Below, piece after piece: positions 48,681 to 57,279 of a stretch of DNA of 64,000 bases. The translations under genes were made by a program, and so were the position numbers. Source of the DNA: Hormoscilla sp. GM7CHS1pb (GTDB lineage: Bacteria > Cyanobacteriota > Cyanobacteriia > Cyanobacteriales > Desertifilaceae); the NCBI GenBank assembly GCA_014323675.1, contig JACONN010000002.1, positions 496,001-560,000 on the forward strand. The letters run 5' to 3'. Within the stretch, counting starts at the first letter, position 1; every line of letters starts with the position of its first letter. The notes under the pieces are model-generated. The model did not search any database. It was not told the origin of the DNA and saw only the letters and a list, made by a program, of their open reading frames with translations.

Positions 48681-48851
48681 GGCGACCGGTGTGTAAGAAC
48701 AACGCCAAGCTCTGCATACTGTTGGTCGGAATTTTATTTGCAAGCGATCGGGAACTTCTGGTGATTTGCTTGGCGTCCTGTTTTCGCTCGGCGGCGCTGT
48801 TTGAGCTTTGCTTTATGGTATACAGGTTGTAGTTCTTTAAGGAGGTGTGCT

Positions 48852-49253
48852 ATGGCACGCTATGGAGGTGACCCAAAGTCGGGTCGAGTTGGGAATTTGG
48901 TTTATCGGGCTGACGGGGTTGTTCAGAGCGCTCCAGTTGCTCGGCGTCGCTCTAATTCTCCTCGGGTAAAGGAAAATAACAATGACTTTGCCACTACGTC
49001 TAGATATGTTGACTTTTTTCGCAACAATGCTTTTGTGCTGATGCCAATTCGTGATTCTCGGCAGAGGCCTAGGTTGTTCCGGTCTGTGAGGCTGGCCTTA
49101 AATAGTGATGGCGCGAATCCTAGAGGGGACGAACTTTTCCGCCACAGCGCGAACATCTCGATTAACTTCCCACTGGGCCCAACGTTGTTCCCTCAGAAAT
49201 CTGCATGGCTGCACGCTACGCTACCGGGCTACGTGTCCTGCGCGATCGGATGA
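48852..49253 (+). CDS. Hypothetical protein, basic N-terminus
   Basis: AAGGAGG lies eight bases before the ATG. The 133-residue protein starts MARYGGDPKSGRVGNLVYRA and has many Arg/Asn/Ser residues with short beta-like stretches. I do not recognise the family. Its last 20 or so residues (WLHATLPGYVSC) are encoded by a copy of the GCACGCTACGCTAC repeat, so the native C-terminus may have been replaced. No membrane segment or signal peptide. Confidence 0.5.
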   Translation: MARYGGDPKSGRVGNLVYRADGVVQSAPVARRRSNSPRVKENNNDFATTSRYVDFFRNNAFVLMPIRDSRQRPRLFRSVRLALNSDGANPRGDELFRHSANISINFPLGPTLFPQKSAWLHATLPGYVSCAIG

Positions 49254-49268
49254 TTGACAGTCACCTTG

Positions 49269-49410
49269 CGGGAATTTGTAATTATTTTATTAGTTATGCA
49301 ACCAGGGCCGTAATGGAAGGAATTAACAATAGAATTAAGTTTGATTTTGCGTCAAGCCTACGGATTTACAAACTTTGAAAACTTCCGTTTCCCTGTATTG
49401 CTTTTCTGAT
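49269..49410 (+). pseudogene. ISL3-family transposase, C-terminal scrap
   Basis: The frame reads YFISYATRAVMEGINNRIK and, after one extra T, LILRQAYGFTNFENFRF. This is the conserved end of ISL3 transposases, including the catalytic Glu in VMEGINNRIK. No N-terminal part or terminal repeats are visible. It is a different piece from the broken copy at 21406-22340, which lacks just this region. Confidence 0.75.
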
Positions 49411-49817
49411 AATAAAAACTTATCACTATAAGTACAGGAAACCAGATTTTCTAGACCTGCTCAAATTATCAAGACTTTGTTCGACTGGATATTAGATGGG
49501 CAGGCAAGGATTAAATTGGCTTCGATATGAGGGGAATGCCAGTCGTGCGAAAATCGCAAGAGTTCAGCAGTGTCAATAGATAATAGAGTCTCAAGCTTTA
49601 GAGAATCTTTAATTTTAGGAATGCATTCTTTATGGATTTGTGAAAGCTATGATTTTCCTGCTATTGGATGGTTAAATCAAGAAGGAGATCCGACAATAAA
49701 GCGGGCTGGGATTAGGCATTATTTTGTCAAAAAATAGGTGAATCAAGTGTTGCAGAATAACAGGTTGTGATGATGGATTTCTGTAGCCCCAGGTTTTAAC
49801 CTAGGGAAAAGCGAATG
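49411..49817. other. Intergenic stretch with a short protein-like fragment
   Basis: AT-rich, with no complete gene. The plus strand at about 49575-49735 can be read as LILGMHSLWICESYDFPAIG...IKRAGIRHYFVKK and stop, without a start codon; it looks like the end of an unidentified protein. A CCAGGTTTTAACCTAGG unit is near 49790. Confidence 0.4.
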
Positions 49818-50945
49818 TTACCCTTTAACGCAGACAACCTGCTTCAGGGTGGCCACAACTTCCACCAGATCGGATTGATTTTGCATTACCTCATCGATCG
49901 GCTTATAAGCGCCGGGAATTTCATCCAAGACGCCCTCATCCTTGCGACATTCAACGCCAGCAGTTTGCTGCATCAGATCCTCAACAGAAAATTGCTTCTT
50001 CGCCTTACTGCGAGACATCGATCGCCCCGCCCCGTGGGCACAAGAACAATAGCTTTCGGCATTTCCCTTACCCTTGACGATGAAAGACTTGGCCCCCATA
50101 GATCCGGGAATAATACCATAATCATCCTCCCGGGCCCTCACAGCCCCCTTGCGCGTCACGTAGACTTCCTCGCCGAAATGCACCTCTTTTTCCGAGTAAT
50201 TGTGATGGCAATTTACCTGCAATAAGGGCTTAGTCTGCTTCCCGCCCGCCAGATGCTTTTCGACAATGCGCTTCAGTCTCGCCATCATTACATCCCGGTT
50301 GAAGCGGGCATAACCTTGCGCCCATTGCAGATCGTGCCAGTAAGCAGCAAACTCAGGGGTCTGGGCCACAAAGTAGGCTAAGTCCCGATCGGGCAACTTT
50401 TCTCCTGCCAGCTTTGCCAATTCCTTGGCAGTATTAATATGGTTTTTCGCCAGCATATTACCGATATTACGGGAACCCGAGTGCAACATCAACCAGACTT
50501 GGTCTTCGGTATCCAGACAAACCTCAATAAAATGATTGCCCCCACCGAGGGAACCCAACTGTTTCATCGCCTTACCATCCAAGCGTTGCACCCCCGGATG
50601 CAGTTCCTTAAAGTCACCCCATCCCTGCCAGTTACTAACAGCAGTTTCCACCTCCTTGTTTTGATTAAATCCCACAGGAATGGCAGCTTCAATATCCAGA
50701 CGGATCTGCTTGAGTTTACCTTCCAGTCGATCTGCCTCGAAAGGAGTTTTGACTGCGGCCATCCCGCAACCAATATCCACGCCCACAGCAGCAGGGACGA
50801 TCGCCTCTTTAGTAGCAATCACAGAACCCACCAAAGGCAGGGATGCTACATTCTTAGCCATTTGAATTTCAGCAGAAGCGAGATCGTGATTGGCCCAAGA
50901 AAGCACCGGTTTGGGCGTAGACAGTTTCATTTGTCCGTAGGGCAT
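49818..50945 (-). CDS. rtcB: RtcB-type RNA ligase with internal deletion
   Basis: RtcB joins RNA 2',3'-cyclic phosphate and 5'-OH ends using GTP and Mn2+. The 375-residue protein has VGVDIGCGMAAV (metal-binding Asp/Cys), GSLGGGNHFIEV, MLHSGSRNIGN, VNCHHNYSEKEVHFGEE and the guanylated His region CAHGAGRSMSR. Compared with E. coli-type RtcB, about 18 residues are missing between NVASLP and LVGSVIATK; these normally hold FKHxAxMPDVHLGKG. The frame is kept. Loss of this conserved segment next to the active site probably inactivates the enzyme, unless it is an assembly artefact. Confidence 0.88.
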   Translation of the reverse strand: MPYGQMKLSTPKPVLSWANHDLASAEIQMAKNVASLPLVGSVIATKEAIVPAAVGVDIGCGMAAVKTPFEADRLEGKLKQIRLDIEAAIPVGFNQNKEVETAVSNWQGWGDFKELHPGVQRLDGKAMKQLGSLGGGNHFIEVCLDTEDQVWLMLHSGSRNIGNMLAKNHINTAKELAKLAGEKLPDRDLAYFVAQTPEFAAYWHDLQWAQGYARFNRDVMMARLKRIVEKHLAGGKQTKPLLQVNCHHNYSEKEVHFGEEVYVTRKGAVRAREDDYGIIPGSMGAKSFIVKGKGNAESYCSCAHGAGRSMSRSKAKKQFSVEDLMQQTAGVECRKDEGVLDEIPGAYKPIDEVMQNQSDLVEVVATLKQVVCVKG

Positions 50946-51214
50946 AATCTTTTCCCTCTAGGCTTGACACAACTATACGGCACTGTGGGTTCGGGGCAGA
51001 GTGAGACCGATCGACTCCCTCGCCCCCATACCACTGTTCTATTTGTACTACATCTATACCACAAATGTCAAGGGATATCTCAAAAAATTGTCGGTTCGCC
51101 CTCGATCGCGAGTGTCTCGCAGGGAACGAAACACCCAGCGCATCCCAGAGCATGCGCGCACCAGCGCATGCGGAGAGGAGAGCAGGCTCTGCCTGGGAGC
51201 GAGATAACATCTGT

Positions 51215-51590
51215 CTAGCAGATTTTTTTCCCGTTTCCGTTTGAGAACATTTGCTGGCGTTCAGCCAGTCGCTCATTGCTATTAAATTGGAGTAAATTAG
51301 CAGTTGTGCGTCCTTGAGGAGTTAACCCAACAATTGTCGGAGCTAAAAACCTGAAATGCTCAGTCCATTGCTGTGTACGAGGGTTGAAGAGAAAGCTGAA
51401 AGCCCCGGTCTGTGGGTCAAAAGAGCCAAGATCGGTGCCTTTGTGGCGGTTGCAGCGCCAACAGGCATATGCCAGACGATCGGCATTAGTAGCACCACCG
51501 TGCTGTTCGGCAATTATATGGTCAACCTCATGGGGAAAAAAGCAACATTCCCAGGTAGCTGGCAATATTCACAACAATAAGAGACTCCCG
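51215..51590 (-). pseudogene. HNH endonuclease, 5'-truncated and frameshifted
   Basis: The main frame has the HNH core CFFPHEVDHIIAEQHGGATN and the AYACWRCNRHKGTDLGS zinc/His region, then a C-terminal part (FNPRTQQWTEHFRF) common in cyanobacterial HNH proteins. The preceding YCCEYCQLPGN lies in another frame; one more T in the T-run (plus-strand A-run at 51537-51542) joins it. Upstream of SYCCEYC no start is found, and sequence changes to a methyltransferase fragment on the other strand. The gene is thus missing about 10-15 N-terminal residues. Confidence 0.8.
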
Positions 51591-51598
51591 AAAGCTAC

Positions 51599-52009
51599 AA
51601 TGCGACGCCGGGCGGCGGTCACGGTAAAGCAGAAGAGACTGGTTTTCCCGATCGGGCTTTCGACCTAGTCACCGCTTCCCTATTATCTCACCCCCCAGCA
51701 GTAACCAAAGCAATCTTACGGGAAGCCTTCCGGCTACTGAGTACCGGCGGACAAATGCTTGTTGGCGATGGCAACCAGAAAAACCTACGTGAGGCAGAAT
51801 GGATTACAGAGATATTTGAAGAACCCTACATCAAAGCCTATGTAGCCGGGAACCTAGACGCCTGGATGGGTGCAGCGGGGTTTGACGCCGTGGAAACCCG
51901 GGAGGTATGGTGGCTGCATCAGGTGACATCTGGCGTGAAACCTAAAGTAGCTTCCGTTCGCGCCGAGCGAGTGCCGTGTAGCGTAGCGTGCAGCCATGGC
52001 GGCCATTAA
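51599..52009 (+). pseudogene. Class I SAM methyltransferase, C-terminal fragment
   Basis: The open frame has no start. FPDRAFDLVTASLLSHPP, AILREAFRLLSTGGQMLVGD and the tail EWITEIFEEPYIKAYVAGNL match the second half of UbiE/methyltransferase-11-type proteins. The SAM-binding first half is absent. The tail runs into a GTGTAGCGTAGCGTGCAGCC repeat. It abuts the HNH remnant head to head near 51600, which marks a rearrangement junction. Confidence 0.75.
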
Positions 52010-52057
52010 TTATACTGTCAATTATCTGTACCCGCACCAGCAGTTTAAGATCCTGGT

Positions 52058-52786
52058 ATGACACTGAAAGCAGTTTTATTTGACTTCAACGGCACGCTCG
52101 TCAACGACGAGGATATCCACCAGCAGCTCATAGATGAAATACTGGTGGGGGAAAACCTGCGACCTGACCCCGCAGAGTACCGGCAACTATGTCTGGGCAG
52201 AAGCGATCGGGCCTGTCTGAAGGCCCTGCTAGAGAGTCGGGGCCGAGTAGTAAATGACCGCTACCTGCAGCAGCTAATAGACCGCAAGTCGATCGCATAC
52301 CAGCGGAAGGTGCAAACCCAAGAGAAACTACCCATCTACCCAGGCGTAGAGGATTTAATCTATAAGTTACGGCTGGCCAGGCTGAAAATGGGGGTGGTCA
52401 GCGGCGCATTGCGTGGGGAGATAGAACTGGTGTTAAGTCGAACTGAGCTATTGCCCCACTTTGCGGTCATAGTAGCAGGAGATGACATTACAGTCAGCAA
52501 ACCAGAACCAGACAGTTATCTGCTAGCGGTGGAACGACTCCAGCAACTGCATCCGGAACTAGGGCTAGAAGTAAAAGATTGTCTGGCGATCGAAGATACC
52601 CCAGCAGGCATAGAGGCCGCCCAGCGTGCTGGCATGCAGGTGGTCGGGGTGGCCAACACCTATCCCTTTCATATGCTCCAGCGCCAAGCCAACTGGACCG
52701 TCGATTATCTGATAGAATTAGAACTAGACCGAGTTCAACAAATTTTTTCTGGAGAATTACCCCCACAAACCCCGATCGACTGCTAG
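52058..52786 (+). CDS. HAD-superfamily hydrolase (beta-phosphoglucomutase-like)
   Basis: The 242-residue protein has HAD motif I FDFNGTLVND, a four-helix cap, motif II VVSGALRGEI, motif III Lys in TVSKPEPDSYLLA and motif IV AIEDTPAGIEAAQRAGM. The second motif I Asp, usually the general acid/base, is Asn, as in a subgroup of cyanobacterial proteins, so phosphatase activity cannot be assumed. It may be a phosphatase or mutase for a small sugar phosphate. Confidence 0.87.
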   Translation: MTLKAVLFDFNGTLVNDEDIHQQLIDEILVGENLRPDPAEYRQLCLGRSDRACLKALLESRGRVVNDRYLQQLIDRKSIAYQRKVQTQEKLPIYPGVEDLIYKLRLARLKMGVVSGALRGEIELVLSRTELLPHFAVIVAGDDITVSKPEPDSYLLAVERLQQLHPELGLEVKDCLAIEDTPAGIEAAQRAGMQVVGVANTYPFHMLQRQANWTVDYLIELELDRVQQIFSGELPPQTPIDC

Positions 52787-52827
52787 AATAGAGCAAACAC
52801 CTGCCCTGTTGGTCTTGGTACCGGTAA

Positions 52828-52900
52828 GGGGAATTAGCTCAGTTGGTAGAGCGCTGCGATCGCACCGCAGAGGCCACCGGTTCGAGTCCGGTATTCTCCA
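52828..52900 (+). tRNA. tRNA-Ala (CGC)
   Basis: Cloverleaf: acceptor GGGGAAT/ATTCTCC, D arm with TAGCTCAGTTGGTAGAGC, anticodon stem CTGCG/CGCAG with loop ATCGCAC (anticodon CGC), T arm ACCGGTTCGAGTCCGGT, discriminator A. The CCA is not encoded. Confidence 0.92.
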
Positions 52901-52901
52901 T

Positions 52902-53095
52902 TCCCCTCCCTCCTCGTTCCCTGGCTCCCGCCAGGGAACACCGCTGGCGATCTCCGTTTTCCCCTCCCTCCTCGTTCCCTGGCTCCCGCCAGGGAACACC
53001 GCTGGCGATCTCCGTTTTGTAAAGTAATCCCCTCCCTCCTCGTTCCCTGGCGGGAGCCAGGGAACACCGCTGGCGATCTCCGTTTTGTAAAGTAA
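52902..53095. repeat. Three tandem copies of a ~60-bp palindromic repeat after tRNA-Ala
   Basis: Each unit has CCTCCCTCCTCGTTCCCTGG, a small palindromic core, CCAGGGAACACCGCTGGCGA and TCTCCGTTTT. The core reads CTCCCG in the first two copies but CGGGAG in the third, so the loop of the hairpin is inverted there. Related GTTCCC(A/T)GG(C)...CCAGGGAAC units occur near 43412, 51120, 53448 and 58863. Confidence 0.85.
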
Positions 53096-53210
53096 TATAT
53101 AGCAAATTAAAGATATTTGTATTTTTGGTAACTATGTTTGGTTTAAGCCTGTGATAGAAAGCAGAATAAGTAGGATAAAAATATAAAAGAAAGATTAAGG
53201 TGGAGGGAAG

Positions 53211-53441
53211 ATGACTCCTACAATGCTACGTCAGCTATGGTCGGCGATCGAAAATAGCCAAGCGCATCTGCTGCTGAAACTGGACGATGCCAGCTTAGTG
53301 CAATGGTTGGTGAAGCAGATGAGCAGAGATCGTCAGCTGGTCGAGGAGGAGGCGGATCTGATCGGGAAGTACATCCAGTCTAGGTCATCCCTGATCCGGG
53401 ACATAGCTCAGCAACGTCTATCAGCAGACTTCCTAACATAA
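53211..53441 (+). CDS. Conserved small hypothetical protein
   Basis: ATG at 53211 follows TGGAGGGA. The 76-residue protein is mostly helical (LWSAIENSQAHLLLKLDDAS, EEEADLIGKYIQSRSSLIRD), acidic in the middle, with no membrane segment. It has the look of a conserved cyanobacterial protein, but I cannot name a function. A GTTCCCAGGCGGAGCC repeat follows its stop, and the intron at 53528 comes next. Confidence 0.65.
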   Translation: MTPTMLRQLWSAIENSQAHLLLKLDDASLVQWLVKQMSRDRQLVEEEADLIGKYIQSRSSLIRDIAQQRLSADFLT

Positions 53442-53527
53442 CCAGCGCGTTCCCAGGCGGAGCCAGGGAACGAGGGTCCGATAGTAGGTAAGGGATAGTG
53501 CGAAATGTTCGGGCCTAAATGGGAATT

Positions 53528-54120
53528 GTGGTTTCATTAGCCACCATAACCTGTGACAACCCAAACTGGTCTCATTTGCCAGGTAACTGTGGAATCATTG
53601 TGGGTCCAAACCCCACCCTCCGAATACGACAAGAGGTTGCACCGGTCCTAACTGCTACGGAGTGACATCACTGGTGGTGGAGAGCAAGGACTCAAATGCA
53701 GGATAGCTGGCAGCTCAAGCTGGGGACTCCGCTAGGAAAGTGTCAAAGGTTAACGAAAGTGAACATGCAAAAGCCTCGTCAACCTAAAGCAGCGAAATAA
53801 AGCTGATACGCTGCGCTCAAAAGAGCAAGGTGGGAGCGAATAACAGTTGTTCTTGGTTATTCCGTATTGCATAATCCCCCCGGGGTATAGCATGGGCCTA
53901 AAGACACGATAATTGATTCTATGGAACGTTATAACCTCAATCTAGCAGTCCCCCTGGACAAGTTAGATGTTAAGCGAAAGCAGATTGGGGAAAGATATCC
54001 TAAGAAGCCAAAGCCTAGAGTAATGTCTAGGATATGCTAACGTAGGATGGATATGTCGGGAAGCTGAGGGATGTAGTAGCTCTAATACGGTACGGAACCA
54101 GCATTCGATCGGGTCACCTG
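53528..54120 (+). mobile_element. Group II intron, 5' part (intron 3)
   Basis: The sequence aligns with introns 1 and 2 from the GGTTTCATTAGCC start through AGCTGGCAGCTCAAGC, ATAGCATGGGCCTAAAG and CCTCAATCTAGCAGTCCCC to GGGTCACCTGCCG at 54110-54120. There the similarity breaks off. The part that follows in intron 1 (about 170 bases) is replaced by 22-bp tandem repeats and the LRR-RTX gene, and intron-like sequence resumes at 56917. No reverse transcriptase is encoded. Confidence 0.78.
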
Positions 54121-54173
54121 CCGCTGTAAAGGTTTATACGGAGGTTCTGGTTCAGGAATAGGATCGGTAATGC

Positions 54174-54305
54174 GGCCTCCCCGCCCGGATCTGAGGGCCT
54201 CCCCGCCCGGATCTGAGGGCCTCCCCGCCCGGATCTGAGGGCCTCCCCGCCCGGATCTGAGTGTCTTCCCGCCCGGATCTGAGGGTCTCCCCGCCCGGAT
54301 GACAT
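54174..54305. repeat. 22-bp tandem repeat, six units
   Basis: Six abutting 22-base units start GGCCTCCCCGCCCGGATCTG; the fifth and sixth vary (TGTCTTCC, GGTCTCC). No spacers. It lies between the intron 5' part and the promoter of the LRR-RTX gene. Confidence 0.92.
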
Positions 54306-54367
54306 GGCCTCCAGGCTAAAGATAAGCTCAGCTTATTAGAGGTATAAGTATAAATGAATTCACAGGG

Positions 54368-54405
54368 TTGACAAAACGCAATCGAGTTATTTATGCTGTA
54401 TTCAG
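54368..54405 (+). promoter_or_regulatory. Probable promoter of the LRR-RTX gene
   Basis: TTGACA at 54368, an 18-base gap, then TATGCT (TAN3T). A near-copy of the whole 38-base segment is at 57064-57100, after the gene. The LRR-RTX ATG at 54439 follows with GAGGA ten bases upstream. Confidence 0.6.
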
Positions 54406-54438
54406 GTTCTTCCAGACCCATCTTTTGAGGAAAAAACA

Positions 54439-56912
54439 ATGCCAAACAATAAACTCAATGCCGCTGACTATGCAGGCATGAGAGTTCTATACAATAAGAC
54501 CGGCGGAGAGAATTGGCTAAACAAGCAGAATTGGGATGTCAGCAGCGACACCCCCCCTCCGCCCAGGAAGTTAGTACCTGGCATGGGGTCACCGTCTAGA
54601 ACTCGCGGGTGACAGAAATTAAGCTCAGCAAAAACAACCTGGTCGGCACCATCCCCCCTGAGCTGGGTGGGATCAGCAGCTTACAACATCTTAACCTAAT
54701 CAACAATTCGCTCACCGGCACCATTCCCTCCGAGCTGGGTGGGCTGATCAGTTTGACTTCGCTCCGGTTGCACAACAACGACTTGACCGGCACAATACCC
54801 TCCTGGTTAGGTGAGCTCACTAATTTGCAGACCCTCGGCTTGTCCAAGAACGACTTGACAGGCACCATTCCTTCCCAGTTGGGCAATCTCACCGGCTTAA
54901 CAGACCTTTATCTGTGGCAGAACGAGCTGACCGGCACGATACCGTCTGAGCTAGGCAACCTCACCAGCTTGCGAAAGCTTTGGCTCCAAGATAACCGCCT
55001 GACCGGCACTATACCCCCAAGTGTCGAGGATTTGTCAGCAAGCAAACAGCTGGAGAATCCCCCATATGTGGAAACTGAGATTGAGGACGTGGTTGCTACT
55101 TACGACCTCAATAAGTATTCTACTTCCAATCACAATCTCAATCTTGATATCAGCGCTCACTTCCGCGACATCAACGACAACATTACCAGCTACAGCGCCG
55201 ACAATTTGCCAGACGGGTTAACCATTGACTCCACTACTGGGGTGATCAGTGGCACCCCTACTAAGTCTATTGCTAAGTCTATTGCTGCTGAGCCTGAAGA
55301 TAGCAATTTTATTGTGACAGTAACTGCGTCAGATGATGCGGGAGGCTCCGTAGCCGATGAATTTTACATTGCAGTATCGTTTTTTCATTCTGGTTCTGCA
55401 CTTTACTTCACCAATGCGAGCGATTATCAAAACCTGCAGACTATCATCGGCGGCAGTCAAAAGAAGAATTTCACAAACATCCACGTCCATCGGAATTATC
55501 ATGTCCTCGTTGATGTGGCTGTTAACAGGATATTGAATGGGGTAACAGTTAAGAACTCCCGGGTGACGAAAATCGAACGGGAATCCGGAGTGAGCGGCAC
55601 GATACCCTCTGAATTAAGTAAGCTCACCAGCTTGGAAGAACTCGATCTGAACTCCAGCTTCCTCACCGGTACCATACCCCCTGAATTAGGGGACCTCGGC
55701 AACTTGAGGCACCTTTGGCTGGATCACAACTCCCTGGAGGGTACGATACCCCCTGAGTTGGGGAACCTCAGCAAACTGACGTTCCTCAAGCTGAACAATA
55801 ACTCTCTAAGCGGCACGATCCCATCTTCGTTGGGGAACCTCAGCAACTTGCAGGAGCTCTGGATGAGCGCCAATTCCCTCAGCGGTACCATTCCATCTGA
55901 ATTAGGGAACCTCACCAGGTTACAAAATATTTATCTGAATGATAATAATCTGACAGGCACGGTACCATCTTCGTTAGGGGACCTCGGCGCTTTACAAAAT
56001 CTCTATTTGAACAATAACTCCCTGAGGGGTACGATACCGCCTGAGTTAAAAGAGCGCCTAGGAAAATACCTCTTTCTGGGAGGAAACCCTCCCTATGTGG
56101 TAACTGAGATTTCCGACGTGGATGCTACTTCCAGTCAAAACCTCAGCCTCAATATTAGCGATCACTTCGGCGACATCGACTTCGACATTAGCAGCTACAG
56201 TGCCGATGGTTTGCCAGACGGTTTAACTATTGACTCCAGTAGTGGAGTGATCAGTGGCAGTCCTACTACTTCAGGCACTTATGCGGTGACAATAACTGTA
56301 TCGGATGGGAGTGGCAAGGCGGAAGACATATTTAATGTTACGGTATCGTCTCTCATCACGGGCACTAAAGACGCCGATACACTTTATGGAGCCACCGGCG
56401 TCGATAGCATCTATGGCCAAGAGGGAGACGATCTCCTCTATGGCCAAGAGGGAGACGATCTCCTCTATGGCCAAGAGGGAGACGATCTCCTCTACGGGGG
56501 TAAGGGAAATGACACAGTTTACGGAAACTGGTACAACGATATCCTCTATGGCCAAGAGGGAGACGATCTCCTCTACGGGGGTCTGGGAAATGACACTCTT
56601 TACGGAAACTGGTACAACGATACCCTCTATGGCCAAAATGGAGACGATCTCCTCTTCGGGGGTCTGGGAGACGACACAATTTACGGAGGCTTAGGTGCGG
56701 ATATTTTTGTAGTGGCCAACGTCATGGGCCAGGATATGGTCGGCGACTATGTGCATGGCACAGACCGTATCCAGTTAGGAGGAGGTTTGATTTATACTGA
56801 TTTAACAATTGCCAATTTAGACGGTTCGACTTCCATTGCGGCAGGAGGGAAAACGTTGGTAATTTTGCTGGGAATTGATTATCAGCTTCTTACTCAAGAT
56901 GATTTTGTTTGA
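54439..56912 (+). CDS. Secreted LRR-RTX protein (leucine-rich repeats, He_PIG/cadherin-like domains, Ca-binding nonapeptides), 5' frameshift and stop
   Basis: From 54439 the start [20 protein letters not shown] and [17 protein letters not shown] is a typical N-cap of bacterial LRR proteins. It breaks in a C run (54551-54557, one C short) and at TAG 54597-54599, where the paralogous second block has AAG. From 54609 on, the frame is open: about six plant-type LRRs ([18 protein letters not shown]), a He_PIG domain ([17 protein letters not shown]), a second N-cap and seven more LRRs. A second He_PIG domain follows, then about ten RTX nonapeptides ([19 protein letters not shown]) and a terminal [14 protein letters not shown] segment. 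There is no signal peptide, as expected for type I secretion. It probably binds surfaces or other cells. The gene is nested in intron-like sequence. Confidence 0.85.
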
Positions 56913-56916
56913 CGTA

Positions 56917-57010
56917 GTCCGGATAAAGCGGGAAATCTTGGGAGATAGTAACAGGACTGGAAGCATGTGCGGTTGGGGGTTATGCACCGGTTAAAGCTGA
57001 GCGGAGAGTC
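56917..57010 (+). mobile_element. Degenerate group II intron 3' part after the LRR-RTX gene
   Basis: TAGTCCGGATAAAGCGGG right after the LRR-RTX stop matches TAGTCCGCATAAAGCGC of intron 1 at one mismatch in the first 16 bases, and the following AAATCTTGGGAGATAG is similar to AAATTTCATGAGACAAG. AAGCATGTGCGG...GCACCGGTT (56961-56992) could be a decayed domain V, and GAGCGGAGAGTCTAG a decayed domain VI. The GAAA-type loop of domain V is lost, so splicing is unlikely. Confidence 0.5.
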
Positions 57011-57063
57011 TAGAAAGGGCTGTACGTTACAAATCTAAGAAACAAAAAAATTCTCTTAACCCC

Positions 57064-57100
57064 TTGACAAAAAGCAATCAAGTAATTAAGCTGTATTCAG
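57064..57100 (+). promoter_or_regulatory. Second copy of the LRR-RTX promoter, without gene
   Basis: TTGACA at 57064, 17 bases, TAAGCT, then GTATTCAG: nearly the same as 54368-54405. No LRR gene follows; the inverted-repeat element at 57118 comes next. It suggests that a second cassette once stood here. Confidence 0.5.
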
Positions 57101-57117
57101 TTAGGGAAAACTTCCAA

Positions 57118-57279
57118 CTTGGGAACGCCCTCTGAAGGCAGGATCTGGAAGTCAGATATCATCTCGTTCGTAACCCACTACCAACTCTCCTAACCCCCAA
57201 CCCTCAACCCCCAACCCCCAACCCCCAACCCCTAACCCCCAATCGCACCAGATCCCGCCTTCAGAGGGCGTTCCCAAGT
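57118..57279. repeat. Inverted-repeat element with ACCCCCA-type core
   Basis: Arms of about 31 bases (CTTGGGAACGCCCTCTGAAG... at 57118-57149 and ...CTTCAGAGGGCGTTCCCAAG at 57249-57279) are inverted copies with one mismatch. Between them lies a CCCCAACCCCCAACCC low-complexity run (57185-57241). It is MITE-like, with no coding capacity. Confidence 0.8.

Noticed and set aside
48533..48832. A 99-codon open frame across the 11-bp repeats
   Set aside because: The sequence is produced by the tandem array and contains no credible start.
54174..54305. CRISPR array
   Set aside because: Units of 22 bases abut directly without spacers; the same holds for the arrays at 48571 and 52902. No cas genes are present.
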